Assembly (NCBI RefSeq): GCF_004005495.1
Contig: NZ_RZYA01000001.1
Location: forward strand, 434,001-498,000
Direction of reading: 5' to 3'
DNA: 64,000 bases
Origin: Streptomyces antnestii
GTDB lineage: Bacteria > Actinomycetota > Actinomycetes > Streptomycetales > Streptomycetaceae
The translations under genes and the position numbers were made by a program. Of this stretch, positions 44,925-53,798 are shown piece after piece. Below the pieces are notes generated by a model. That model made no database searches. It saw nothing but the letters and a program-made list of their open reading frames with translations, and was not told the DNA's origin. Each line of letters opens with the position of its first letter. Within the stretch, counting starts at the first letter, position 1.

Positions 44925-45205
44925 ACCCGAACGCCCGGCTCGGCGGCGGGCTGAACCCGCACCCTCGGCTCAGCGGTGCCGCATCAGGCCGCCGGCGGGC
45001 GCCCGGCTCAGCGGCGTCCGTGCTGTCACGAATTGCGGGCATTGCGCCGGGCGAGGGCGGGCGACTTCGTTACGGCTGGGCCGTCGGCGGCGGGCTGACC
45101 CCGAACGCCCGGCTCGGCGGCGGGCTGAACCCGAACCTCCGGCTTGGCGGCGGGCTGACCCCGAACCTCCGGCTTGGCGGCGGGCTGAACCCGAACCTCC
45201 GGCTC
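44851..45205. repeat. Duplicated stress-protein tail and 30-bp tandem repeats
   Basis: The gap of 346 bp between the stress-protein stop and the response-regulator stop holds no gene. A segment from 44851 (GTCACGAATTGCGGGC..) recurs at 45025. Within both copies and beyond lie 30-bp units such as GGCGGCGGGCTGAACCCGAA: two at 44912-44971 and four in a row at 45086-45205, followed by decayed copies to about 45285. Confidence 0.85.
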
Positions 45206-45270
45206 AGCGGCTGGCTGAGCCGAATCTCCGGCTCAGCCGCGCCGCATCAGGCCGCCGCCGGGCGCCCGGC

Positions 45271-45900
45271 TCAGCCGCGTCGCATCAGGCCGCGGGACGT
45301 CGCCGTCGCCACCGCCGCCGTTCGCGAGTCGACGCCCAGTTTGGCGTAGATGTGCACGAGGTGGGACTTCACCGTTGCCTGGCTGAGGAACAGTTCCTTG
45401 CTGATCTGCTGGTTCGACAGGCCGTCCCGGACGAGCTGGAGGACCTCCAGCTCGCGTCGGCTGAGCGCCTCGGCCGGGGCCCGCATGCGGTCCATCAGGC
45501 GGTGGGCGATCGCCGGGGCGAGCGCGGACTGGCCGGAGGCCGCCGTGCGGACCGCCGCCGCCAGTTCCTCCGGCGGCGCGTCCTTCAGCAGATAGCCGGC
45601 CGCGCCCGCTTCGACGGCGGCGAGGATGTCCGCGTCCGTGTCGTACGTCGTCAGGACGAGGACGCGTGGCGCCCCCGGCCGCGCCGCGATCGCCGCGGTG
45701 GCCTCCGAGCCGTGCATCCCGGCGCCGAACTGGAGGTCCATGAGGACGACGTCGATCCCGCCCGCCGCGGCCAGTTCCACGGCCCGCTCCGCCGTGGCGG
45801 CCTCCGCGGCGATCGTGAAGTCGGGTTCGGCGTCGAGGACCGCGCGCAGCCCGGCCCGTACGACAGGGTGGTCGTCGGCGAGCAGAAGACGGATGGTCAT
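45271..45900 (-). CDS. NarL/LuxR-family response regulator
   Basis: The 209-residue regulator has a receiver domain with DD at residues 9-10, phospho-Asp 55 (DVVLMDLQFG), Thr in VLVLTTYDTD and Lys in GYLLKDAPPEE. The LuxR HTH runs from SRRELEVLQLVRDGLSNQQI to ATVKSHLVHIYAKL. The ATG overlaps the kinase stop (ATGA), so kinase and regulator are coupled. It is divergent from an ABC exporter that is its likely target. Confidence 0.93.
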   Translation of the reverse strand: MTIRLLLADDHPVVRAGLRAVLDAEPDFTIAAEAATAERAVELAAAGGIDVVLMDLQFGAGMHGSEATAAIAARPGAPRVLVLTTYDTDADILAAVEAGAAGYLLKDAPPEELAAAVRTAASGQSALAPAIAHRLMDRMRAPAEALSRRELEVLQLVRDGLSNQQISKELFLSQATVKSHLVHIYAKLGVDSRTAAVATATSRGLMRRG

Positions 45901-47090
45901 GCGGCGCCCCCCATAGGAACCGGCAGCGGCAGTGGCAGTGGCAGCGTGATCGCGATCGCGGTGCCCTGCCCCGGCGCCGACTCCACCGTGAACGTGCCGC
46001 CAAGGGACTCCGCGCGCGAGCGCATCGCGGGCAGCCCGAACCCGCCGTCGCCGGACGGCGCGGACGCGGGGTCGAAGCCGTGGCCGTCGTCCACGATGTC
46101 GAGCGCCACAGCCGTGTCCATGAAGCTGAGGGTGATCTCGGCGCGGCGCGCCCCCGCGTGCCGCACGGTGTTGGCGAGCGCCGACTGCGCGATCCGCAGC
46201 AGGGCGACCTCGTACGGCGTCGGCAGTTCGGCCGGGGTGCCGCTCTCGGTGAAGCGGGCGGTGAGCCCGGGAGCCGTCGCGCAAAGGCGCTCCAGGGCGG
46301 CGGCGAGGGACCCGCTCTCCAGGTCGGGCGGGGACAGGGCGCGGACGAAGCGGCGGGCCTCGGCCAGGTTGTCCTGGGCCGCCGCGCGGGCCTGTTCGAT
46401 GTGCGGGGCGGCCGGTGACCCGTCCGGCAGGGCGCGCTGGGCGGCGCGCAGCAGGAGCTGGATCGAGGACAGGCCCTGCGCGAGCGTGTCGTGGATCTCG
46501 CGGGCCAGGCGTTCACGCTCGGCGAGGGTGCCCGCGGCGCGCTCCGCCTCGGCGAGTTCGGCGCGCGTCGCGATCAGCTCCTCGATGAGCCGCCGCCGTC
46601 GCTCGCTCTCGCGGTACAGCGTCTGGTAGCCGATGACGGTCGCCACGGCCACGGCCGCGCCGAGGATCGGCCCTATGAACGCCCCCGGGTTGAGCGGCTG
46701 GCCATGACGTACGTACGAGGCGATGGCGGCGCCCGCGGTGAGGGCCACGGCGGGCAGCGCCCAGCGGGTGGGCAGCAGGTGCAGCTGGAGGAAGTAGAGC
46801 GGGAACGCCAGCCACAGGGCGTCGGGGGAGAGGGCGAGGAGCACCAGCCACACCGCGCACAGCACCCCGAGCCACAGCGCGGCCCCGGCCCGGGTGTCCC
46901 GTACGGCGGGGACGACCGGGCCCGCGCCGTACACGACCGCCATCACCACGGCGGCGGTCACCACGGCGCCCGCGCCCGTCGTGGGACCGGCGAGGGCCCG
47001 GGCGGCGACGAGCACGAGCAGCCCGGCCATCAGCAGATGCAGGCACAGGCGCAGGACGCGCAGAACGGGGGTCAGGGAACGTGGATCCAT
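45897..47090 (-). CDS. Sensor histidine kinase (HisKA_3 type)
   Basis: The 397-residue kinase has five or six N-terminal membrane helices (residues 10-150). A dimerisation helix carries the phospho-His at residue 200 (ERLAREIHDTLAQGLSSI). The HATPase domain has SALANTVRHAGARRAE, DIVDDGHGFD and GGFGLPAMRSRAESLGG. The topology, without an extracellular loop, resembles intramembrane-sensing kinases such as DesK/LiaS-like systems that control ABC exporters. The divergent neighbour is such an ABC system. Confidence 0.93.
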   Translation of the reverse strand: MDPRSLTPVLRVLRLCLHLLMAGLLVLVAARALAGPTTGAGAVVTAAVVMAVVYGAGPVVPAVRDTRAGAALWLGVLCAVWLVLLALSPDALWLAFPLYFLQLHLLPTRWALPAVALTAGAAIASYVRHGQPLNPGAFIGPILGAAVAVATVIGYQTLYRESERRRRLIEELIATRAELAEAERAAGTLAERERLAREIHDTLAQGLSSIQLLLRAAQRALPDGSPAAPHIEQARAAAQDNLAEARRFVRALSPPDLESGSLAAALERLCATAPGLTARFTESGTPAELPTPYEVALLRIAQSALANTVRHAGARRAEITLSFMDTAVALDIVDDGHGFDPASAPSGDGGFGLPAMRSRAESLGGTFTVESAPGQGTAIAITLPLPLPLPVPMGGAA

Positions 47091-47225
47091 ACCGTCACCA
47101 GCGTAGGTGGAGGATCCCGGTCCGCGGTCAACCGAAAGTTTGAAAGGCGGCTCCCTCCTTCGATTCGGGTGAAGCGTGCTGTGGCGCGATGCCCGGCACG
47201 GGGGCCCGGCCGCAGGCTGGGGAGC

Positions 47226-48302
47226 ATGTTCGTCGCATGGAGAGACCTACGGTTCGCCAAGGGGCGCTTCGCGCTGATGGGCAGCGTGATCGTGCTGATC
47301 ACGCTGCTCGTCGGCCTGTTGTCCGCCCTCACCGCCGGCCTGGCACGGGCCAACACCTCGGCACTGACCGGGCTGCCCGCCGACCACCTGTCCTTCGCCC
47401 GGCCCCCGGCCGGCCAGTCGGTGTCGTTCACCGCGTCGTCGGTCGGGGAGCGGCAGTGGCGCGCGCTCGCCGGCCGGCCGGGCATCGAGAGCGCCCAGCC
47501 GATCGGGATCAGCACGGTCAACGCCGAGGCGGGCCACCACACGGCGGCCGTGTCCGCGTTCGGCGTGCGGCCCCGGTCGGGGCTCGCACCCGGTGAGACG
47601 GCGCCGGGCACGGCCGTCCTGTCGCAGCGCGCCGCGGACGACCTGGGCGCGCGGCCCGGAGACCGCGTCTCCCTGTCCGGTACGACGCTCAGGGTGAGCG
47701 CGGTCGCGGGCGACGCCTCGTACAGCCACACCCCCGTCGTCTGGATCGACCTCGGCGACTGGCAGCACGTGGCACCGGGCGGCCAGCGGGCCGGCGAGCG
47801 GGCCACCGTGATCGCCCTGCGCAGCGGGGGCGGCGCCGACCTGGCCGCCGCCGACCGCGCCGCGGGCACCGAGACGCGGACCGTGGACGGGGCGCTCGAA
47901 GCCATAGGGTCCTACCAGGCCGAGAACGGCTCGCTCCAGCTGATGCGGGGCTTCCTCTTCGTCATCTCGGCGATGGTCATCGGCGCGTTCTTCACCGTGT
48001 GGACGATCCAGCGCAGCGGCGACATCGCCGTCCTCAAGGCCCTCGGCTCCTCCACGCCCTATCTGCTCAGGGACGCGCTCGGACAGGCCGTGATCATGCT
48101 CGTCGGCGGTACGGCTCTGGGGACCGTGCTCGCGGCGCTCATCGGGGCGTTCGTACCGGACAGCGTGCCGTTCGTCATGGAGCCGCTCACCACGATCGGC
48201 CCGGCCGTCGTCATGACCGTCCTGGGCGCGGCCGGCGCCGCGCTGTCCATCCGGCGCATCACCGCCGTAGACCCCCTCACCGCACTCGGGAGCGCCCGAT
48301 GA
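47226..48302 (+). CDS. ABC transporter permease, FtsX/MacB type
   Basis: The 358-residue permease has an N-terminal helix (MGSVIVLITLLVGLLSALTA), a large extracytoplasmic domain (residues 45-235) and three C-terminal helices (FLFVISAMVIGAFFTVWTI, ALGQAVIMLVGGTALGTVLA, IGPAVVMTVLGAAGAAL). This is the FtsX/MacB arrangement used in export or mechanotransmission of antimicrobials and lipids. The stop overlaps the ATPase start. It is divergent from the two-component system, a typical antibiotic-sensing layout. Confidence 0.9.
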   Translation: MFVAWRDLRFAKGRFALMGSVIVLITLLVGLLSALTAGLARANTSALTGLPADHLSFARPPAGQSVSFTASSVGERQWRALAGRPGIESAQPIGISTVNAEAGHHTAAVSAFGVRPRSGLAPGETAPGTAVLSQRAADDLGARPGDRVSLSGTTLRVSAVAGDASYSHTPVVWIDLGDWQHVAPGGQRAGERATVIALRSGGGADLAAADRAAGTETRTVDGALEAIGSYQAENGSLQLMRGFLFVISAMVIGAFFTVWTIQRSGDIAVLKALGSSTPYLLRDALGQAVIMLVGGTALGTVLAALIGAFVPDSVPFVMEPLTTIGPAVVMTVLGAAGAALSIRRITAVDPLTALGSAR

Positions 48303-49057
48303 GCCTGCAGCTCGACGACATCACCCTCACCTACCCGGACGGCGACGGCCGTGTCACAGCGCTCGACCGGGTCACGCTGCACGTCCCGGCCGGCACGGTC
48401 ACCGCGGTCGTCGGACCATCGGGCTCGGGCAAGTCCAGCCTGCTCGCGGTCGCGGCGACGCTGGTCACGCCCGACAGCGGCACCGTGACGGTGGGCGGTA
48501 CGCCGACCGGCTCGATCGGCCGCGCCGAACGCGCCGAGCTGCGGCGCCGCCGTCTCGGCATCGTCTTCCAGCAGCCGAACCTGCTGCCGTCCCTGACCGC
48601 CCTGGAACAGCTCCAGGTCATGGCCCATCTGGACGGCCACAGGCCGCGCGAAGTGCGGGAGCGGGCCGAGGAGTTGCTGGCCGCGGTCGGCCTCACGGAC
48701 CAGGCGCGCCGCCGCCCCCACCAGTTGTCGGGCGGTCAGCGGCAGCGCGTGAACATCGCCCGGGCCCTGATGAACGAGCCGTCGGTCCTGCTCGTGGACG
48801 AACCGACCAGCGCCCTGGACCACGAGCGAGGGGCGGCCGTACTCGATCTGCTGGCCCGCCTCACCAGGGAGCGCGGCACCGCGACGGTCCTGGTCACGCA
48901 CGACAGGGCGCATCTCGCGGTGGCCGACGACGTGCGCGAGATGGTGGACGGGCGGCTCACGGCGGCCGGCCCGGCCCGTGACGCGGCGGGCGGTGCGCCC
49001 TACGCGCCGACCCCGGAGCTCGACAGCGCCTCCGACAGTTCGACGGCCACCTGCTGA
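48299..49057 (+). CDS. ABC transporter ATP-binding protein
   Basis: The 252-residue ATPase has Walker A GPSGSGKSSLLAVAATL, Q-loop VFQQPNLLPSLTA, signature LSGGQRQRVNIARALMNEP, Walker B SVLLVDEPTSALD and the switch His in VLVTHDRAHL. It is the LolD/MacB-type partner of the upstream permease (ATGA overlap). Its last 58 bp overlap the 3' end of the convergent regulator gene at 49000, so the two transcripts are complementary at their ends. Confidence 0.95.
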   Translation: MSLQLDDITLTYPDGDGRVTALDRVTLHVPAGTVTAVVGPSGSGKSSLLAVAATLVTPDSGTVTVGGTPTGSIGRAERAELRRRRLGIVFQQPNLLPSLTALEQLQVMAHLDGHRPREVRERAEELLAAVGLTDQARRRPHQLSGGQRQRVNIARALMNEPSVLLVDEPTSALDHERGAAVLDLLARLTRERGTATVLVTHDRAHLAVADDVREMVDGRLTAAGPARDAAGGAPYAPTPELDSASDSSTATC

Positions 49058-49800
49058 AGCACCGGCACGATCTTGTCGGTCGCCGCCTCGGTGACGCGGC
49101 CCGCCGGGCCCGAGATCGAGATCGCGGCGGCCGTGGGGGAGTTGGGCACGGAGACGGCGAGGCAGCGCACACCGATCTCCTGCTCGTTGTCGTCGACCGC
49201 GTATCCGGCGCTGCGCACCTCGGCGAGCGCGTCGAGGAAGCCCTCGGGCGTGGTGATCGTCTTCTCCGTGGCGGCCGGCATGCCGGTCCGCGCGAGCAGC
49301 GCGCGCACCTCGTCGGCCGGGGTGTACGCGAGGAGGGCCTTGCCCACACCGGTGGAGTGGGGCAGGACGCGGCGGCCCACCTCGGTGAACATGCGCATCG
49401 AGTGCTTGGACGGCACCTGTGCGACGTAGACGATCTCGTCCCCGTCGAGCAGCGCCATGTTCGCGGTCTCGCCGGTCACCTCGACGAGGCGCGCCAGGTA
49501 GGGCCGGGCCCAGGTGCCGAGGAGGCGCGAGGCGGACTCGCCGAGGCGGATGAGGCGGGGGCCGAGCGAGTACCGCCGGTTGGGCTGCTGGCGCACGTAG
49601 CCGCAGGCGACCAGGGTGCGCATGAGGCGGTGGATCGTCGGCAGGGGCAGGCCGCTGCTGGCGGAGAGCTCGCTGAGACCCACCTCGCCCCCGGCGTCGG
49701 CCATCCGCTCCAGGAGGTCGAAGGCGCGCTCGAGGGACTGGACTCCGCCGGTCGGGGCGGAAGGGCCAGAGGACTTGGTGCTGGCGCTTGACGTCGGCAC
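49000..49800 (-). CDS. allR: IclR-family regulator of allantoin/glyoxylate genes (AllR)
   Basis: The 266-residue regulator has an N-terminal winged helix (VQSLERAFDLLERM, LSASSGLPLPTIHRLMRTL). The IclR effector domain includes HSTGVGKALLAYTP, IGVRCLAVSVPNSPTAAAI and ISGPAGR, the glyoxylate/allantoin-type ligand pocket region. It is divergent from allantoinase and matches AllR of S. coelicolor in family, context and expected targets. AllR there represses allantoin and glyoxylate genes and responds to pathway intermediates. GTG 49800 has AAAGGAA eight bases upstream and is preferred to a longer start at 49830. Confidence 0.9.
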   Translation of the reverse strand: MPTSSASTKSSGPSAPTGGVQSLERAFDLLERMADAGGEVGLSELSASSGLPLPTIHRLMRTLVACGYVRQQPNRRYSLGPRLIRLGESASRLLGTWARPYLARLVEVTGETANMALLDGDEIVYVAQVPSKHSMRMFTEVGRRVLPHSTGVGKALLAYTPADEVRALLARTGMPAATEKTITTPEGFLDALAEVRSAGYAVDDNEQEIGVRCLAVSVPNSPTAAAISISGPAGRVTEAATDKIVPVLQQVAVELSEALSSSGVGA

Positions 49801-49964
49801 GGGCGCGTTCCTTTCGGGGCGGAAGGGCAAGGCAGCAGCCTACCCGGCGGCCAAGAGGCGGGTCGTGGTCCGTCCCGGGTTGTTCCGGCCGGTCAGGGCC
49901 TTATGTCCGGGTGTCTGCGGACCGGTCCCGTGTTCTCTTGACGCTGCCGTCGTAGGTAGCTACG

Positions 49965-50000
49965 TTCTGTTTTACGGAATTCTAATTCCACTTTGTGGAA
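49965..50000. promoter_or_regulatory. Tandem boxes upstream of allB (candidate AllR operator)
   Basis: TTCT-N7-GGAA (49965-49979) and TTCC-ACTTTGT-GGAA (49986-50000) start 21 bp apart. The second extends to TTCCAC-N3-GTGGAA. Same layout as at gcl, hyi and aceB. Confidence 0.8.
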
Positions 50001-50066
50001 ACGTCCAGGACGAGGACCCCCTGTAGGGCGGGTCTTGACGGACTCTGGACGGAAGTGAAAACTCCT

Positions 50067-50081
50067 TCAACAGAACGTTGA
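50067..50081. promoter_or_regulatory. TCAAC-N5-GTTGA palindrome before allB
   Basis: TTCAAC-AGAAC-GTTGAA is a perfect six-base-arm palindrome 20 bp before the GTG start. The same core lies at katA (twice) and at the uricase operon. Confidence 0.7.
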
Positions 50082-50101
50082 AATTACTGAGAGGGGTTCG
50101 G

Positions 50102-51442
50102 GTGTCCGACGTCGAACTGGTGCTGCGCTCGACCCGCGTCATCACCCCCGAAGGCACGCGGCCCGCGTCGGTCGCCGTGTCCGGGGGAAAGATCGCCGCC
50201 GTACTGCCGCACGACGCGGAGATTCCGGCGGGCGCCCGGCTCGAGGACTTCGGTGACGACGTCCTCATGCCCGGAATCGTGGACACCCATGTCCATGTGA
50301 ACGACCCGGGCCGCACGGAGTGGGAGGGCTTCTGGACGGCCACCCGCGCCGCGGCCGCCGGCGGCATCACCACGATCGTCGACATGCCGCTCAACTCGCT
50401 GCCGCCGACGACGACCACGGCCAACCTCCGTACCAAGCAGGACGTCGCCGCCGCCAAGGCGCACATCGACGTCGGCTTCTGGGGCGGCGCGCTGCCCGAC
50501 AACGTCAAGGACCTGCGGCCCCTGCACGACGCCGGTGTCTTCGGCTTCAAGTGCTTCCTCTCGCCGTCCGGCGTGGACGAGTTCCCGCACCTGAACGGCG
50601 ACCAGCTCACCGCCTCCATGGCCGAGATCGCCGGATTCGGCGGCCTGCTCATCGTGCACGCCGAGGACCCGCACGAGCTGGACGTCGCCCCGAGCAACAG
50701 CGGCCCCAAGTACGACGACTACCTGGCGACCCGCCCCCGGATCTCCGAGGACGTGGCGATCAGGGGCCTCATCGACACCGCCAAGCGGATCGGCGCCCGC
50801 GTCCACATCCTGCACCTGTCCTCCTCCGACGCGCTGCCGCTGATCGCCGCCGCCAAGGCCGAGGGCGTCAAGCTCACCGTGGAGACCTGCCCGCACTACC
50901 TCACGCTCACCGCGGAGGAAGTGCCGGACGGGGCCAGCGAGTTCAAGTGCTGCCCGCCCATCCGTGAGGCCGCCAACCAGGATCTGCTGTGGCAGGCGCT
51001 CGCCGACGGCACGATCGACTGCGTCGTCACCGACCACTCGCCGTCGACCGCCGACCTGAAGACCGACGACTTCGCCACCGCGTGGGGCGGCATCTCCGGC
51101 CTCCAGCTGAGCCTCTCGGCCATCTGGACCGAGGCCCGCAAGCGCGGTTACTCCCTGGAGGACGTGGTCCGCTGGATGTCCTCGCGGACCTCCGAGCTGG
51201 TGGGCCTCGACGACCGCAAGGGCGCCATCGCCGTCGGCCGCGACGCCGACTTCGCGGTCCTCTCGCCCGACGCGACCTTCACCGTCGACCCGGCCGAGCT
51301 CCAGCACCGCAACCGGGTCACCGCCTACGCCGGCAAGACCCTGCACGGTGTCGTCCGGTCGACCTGGCTGCGCGGCGAACGCATCGTCGCCGACGGCGAG
51401 TTCACCGCCCCGCAGGGCAAGCTGCTCGAAAGGAACAAGTAA
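50102..51442 (+). CDS. allB: Allantoinase
   Basis: The 446-residue cyclic amidohydrolase opens allantoin to allantoate. Metal ligands are visible in [17 protein letters not shown], the carboxylated Lys in [13 protein letters not shown], His in [12 protein letters not shown], His in [11 protein letters not shown] and Asp in [17 protein letters not shown] 50102 follows AGAGGGG. The product feeds allantoicase, encoded five bases downstream. Control by AllR is supported by the divergent regulator and the paired boxes. Confidence 0.97.
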   Translation: MSDVELVLRSTRVITPEGTRPASVAVSGGKIAAVLPHDAEIPAGARLEDFGDDVLMPGIVDTHVHVNDPGRTEWEGFWTATRAAAAGGITTIVDMPLNSLPPTTTTANLRTKQDVAAAKAHIDVGFWGGALPDNVKDLRPLHDAGVFGFKCFLSPSGVDEFPHLNGDQLTASMAEIAGFGGLLIVHAEDPHELDVAPSNSGPKYDDYLATRPRISEDVAIRGLIDTAKRIGARVHILHLSSSDALPLIAAAKAEGVKLTVETCPHYLTLTAEEVPDGASEFKCCPPIREAANQDLLWQALADGTIDCVVTDHSPSTADLKTDDFATAWGGISGLQLSLSAIWTEARKRGYSLEDVVRWMSSRTSELVGLDDRKGAIAVGRDADFAVLSPDATFTVDPAELQHRNRVTAYAGKTLHGVVRSTWLRGERIVADGEFTAPQGKLLERNK

Positions 51443-51446
51443 AAAC

Positions 51447-52571
51447 ATGTCCGGGACTTCTGGGATACCCCACTTCACCGGTGACGCCAGCCCCTATGGC
51501 GGCGGCGACCCGTACGCCGACTACCGCACCGCGGACTTCCCGTTCACGCAGTACGCCGACCTCGCCGCGCGCCAGCTCGGCGCCGGTGTGATCGCCGCCA
51601 ACGACGAGTTCTTCGCCCAGCGCGAGAACCTCCTCGTGCCCGAGCGCGCCGAGTTCGACCCCGAGCACTTCGGCCACAAGGGCAAGATCATGGACGGCTG
51701 GGAGACCCGCCGTCGCCGCGGCGTCTCGGCCGGGCACCCCTGGCCGACCGAGGACGACCACGACTGGGCGCTCGTCCGCCTGGGCGCCCCCGGCGTGATC
51801 CGCGGCATCATCGTCGACACCGCCCACTTCCGCGGCAACTACCCGCAGGCCGTCTCCGTCGAGGCCACCTCCGTGGAAGGCGCGCCGACGCCCGAGGAGC
51901 TGCTCTCGGACGACGTCAAGTGGACGACGCTCGTACCGCGCACGGCCGTCGGCGGCCACGCGGCCAACGGCTTCGCCGTCGACGTCGAGCAGCGCTTCAC
52001 GCACCTGCGCGTCAACCAGCACCCCGACGGCGGCATCGCCCGCCTGCGCGTCCACGGCGAGGTCGTGCCCGACCCCAAGTGGCTCGCCACGCTCGGCACG
52101 TTCGACGTCGTCGCCCTGGAGAACGGCGGCCGCGCCGAGGACGCCTCGAACCTCTTCTACTCGCCCGCGAGCAACACCATCCAGCCGGGCCGCTCCCGCA
52201 AGATGGACGACGGCTGGGAGACCCGCCGGCGCCGCGACCAGGGCAACGACTGGATCAGCTACGGCCTGGCCGCCCAGTCGCAGATCCGCGCCCTGGAGAT
52301 CGACACCGCGTACCTCAAGGGCAACTCGGCGGGCTGGGCGTCGGTTTCGGTGAAGGACGGCGAGAACGGGAACTGGGTCGAGGTCCTGCCCCGCACCCGC
52401 CTCCAGCCCGACACCAACCACCGCTTCGTCCTCGACACCCCGGCGGTCGGCACCCACGCGCGCGTGGACATCTACCCGGACGGCGGCATCTCCCGCCTGC
52501 GCCTCTTCGGCTCCCTCACGGAGCAGGGCACGTCGGCGCTCTCGGCCCGTCACCAGGAACTGGGCGGCTGA
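51447..52571 (+). CDS. alc: Allantoicase
   Basis: The 374-residue enzyme hydrolyses allantoate to ureidoglycolate and urea. It consists of two homologous jelly-roll halves with repeated motifs: KIMDGWETRRRRG and KMDDGWETRRRRDQ, VDTAHFRGNYPQAVSVEA and IDTAYLKGNSAGWASVSV, NQHPDGGIARLRVHGE and DIYPDGGISRLRLFGS. ATG 51447 directly follows allB, so the pair is an operon. No ureidoglycolate lyase or urease gene is in the window. Confidence 0.97.
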   Translation: MSGTSGIPHFTGDASPYGGGDPYADYRTADFPFTQYADLAARQLGAGVIAANDEFFAQRENLLVPERAEFDPEHFGHKGKIMDGWETRRRRGVSAGHPWPTEDDHDWALVRLGAPGVIRGIIVDTAHFRGNYPQAVSVEATSVEGAPTPEELLSDDVKWTTLVPRTAVGGHAANGFAVDVEQRFTHLRVNQHPDGGIARLRVHGEVVPDPKWLATLGTFDVVALENGGRAEDASNLFYSPASNTIQPGRSRKMDDGWETRRRRDQGNDWISYGLAAQSQIRALEIDTAYLKGNSAGWASVSVKDGENGNWVEVLPRTRLQPDTNHRFVLDTPAVGTHARVDIYPDGGISRLRLFGSLTEQGTSALSARHQELGG

Positions 52572-52626
52572 CACGGCCTGTCCGAACAGCGGGCCGGGCG
52601 GCCGACACCGCCCGTCCCACAGTCCC

Positions 52627-52670
52627 GCGCGGGGGCGCACCGACCTGACAGCACCGGTGCGCCCCCGCGC
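52627..52670. terminator. Terminator hairpin between allantoicase and SDR gene
   Basis: GCGCGGGGGCGCACCG and its exact complement form a 16-bp stem with a 12-base loop between convergent genes; it can serve both. Confidence 0.85.
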
Positions 52671-52708
52671 GCGTTCCCCCATCACGCGCCATCACGCGCG
52701 CGAGAGCG

Positions 52709-53629
52709 CTACGCCGCGTGCCCGCCGTCCACCGCGAACTCCGCACCCGTGACGTAGCCGGCCTCGGGCCCCGCCAGATAGGCGACCATCGACGCCACCT
52801 CGTCCGCCGTGCCGAACCGCGCAAGCGCGAGGGACGCCGTCTGCCCCTGGGCATGCGGACCGTCCGCCGGGTTCATGTCCGTGTCGACCGGCCCCGGGTG
52901 GACGATGTTCGCGGTGATGCCCCGGGCGCCCAGCTCACGCGCGAGCGCCTTCGTCAGGCCGATCAGGGCCGCCTTGCTCGTCGCGTAGAGGGTCCCGCCG
53001 GGGCCCGGCACACGCTGGGTCAAGCACGTGCCGATCGTGACGATCCTGCCGCCGTCGGACAGCCGGCTCGCCGCCGCCTGCGAGGCGAGCAGGACGCCGC
53101 GCACGTTCACCGCGAGCGCGCGGTCCACGTCGTCGAGGGTGAAGCTCTCCAGCGGCCCGAGCACACCGACGCCCACGTTGTTGACCAGCACGTCGAGCCG
53201 GCCGAACGCGTCCGCCGCCCGCTCCACCGCTCCGGCCGCCTCGCCGGCGTCCGCCGAGTCGGCGCGCAGGGCTAGGGCCTCTCGTTTGGATCATGCCGGG
53301 CTCGCGGGGCCTGGCACCGCACCTCGCGGCGTTGTCGTCAGTCGCCTACTCCCCCAGCTACCGCTGGGAGGTGCCCCCACCGCGTGGGCTCCTTCCTCCG
53401 CCTTGCGATGCACGGCACCAGGCCCCGCTCCCTGATCCGGCCTGATCCAAACGAGAGGCCCTAGGCCGCGCCGGCCCATCGCCTCGACGCGGCGCACGAC
53501 GCCCTCGGCCGCCTCTTTGCCGCTGACGTACGTGACCGCCACGTCCGCGCCCTCGCGGGCGAGCCGCAGCGCGGTCGCCGCGCCGATCCCCCGGCTGCCA
53601 CCGGTGACGAGTGCCGCCTTGCCGTTCAT
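52709..53629 (-). pseudogene. Short-chain dehydrogenase/reductase gene interrupted by a 187-bp element
   Basis: The intact reading frame would be an SDR of about 244 residues. It shows TGGSRGIGAATALRLA (Rossmann TGxxxGIG), LVNNVGVGVLGPL, the catalytic Tyr/Lys in YATSKAALIGL, PGPVDTDM and the ending YVTGAEFAVDGGHAA. Between codons for GRRG-L and ALRADSAD lies the element 53275-53461. Removing it and one TA copy restores GRRGLALRADSAD exactly. As it stands the frame meets a TGA inside the element, so a product of about 112 residues plus element-coded residues is expected. ATG 53629 has AGGAGG. Confidence 0.92.
53273..53463. mobile_element. MITE-like element with TA duplication inside the SDR gene
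   Basis: The 187-bp element (53275-53461) has 19-bp inverted ends GGGCCTCTCGTTTGGATCA and TGATCCAAACGAGAGGCCC, flanked by TA on both sides. Its interior shares CCTGGCACCGCAC, GGCGTTGTCG and GCCTTGCGATGCAC..CACCAGGCC blocks with the elements at 3359 and 20750. It also carries an inner hairpin CTCCCCCAGC..GCTGGGAG. There is no coding capacity. The insertion of 189 bp keeps frame but adds a stop. Confidence 0.9.
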
Positions 53630-53798
53630 GGGTCCTCCTGAAGCCATCGGTCGTTACGGCTTCAAGTAAATGGACGGGCGGGGCCCCGCGCTGGCGGCAA
53701 ACGGACGTCGACGACAGTCCCCGAGCACATCGATGAGTTACGGGCGAGGGTGGGGTCGTAAGGGGCACAGCGACTCTCACTCACCGAAGGGCAGTGCC

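Larger units (their letters stand above)
49801..50101. promoter_or_regulatory. Divergent control region allR/allB
   Basis: This 301-bp gap carries both operator types of the region and no gene. From the allR side there is GC-rich leader to about 49950, then the paired AllR-type boxes (49965-50000). A TTGACG-like -35 (50035-50040) follows, and the TCAAC-N5-GTTGA palindrome (50067-50081) lies 21 bp before the allB start. Confidence 0.7.
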
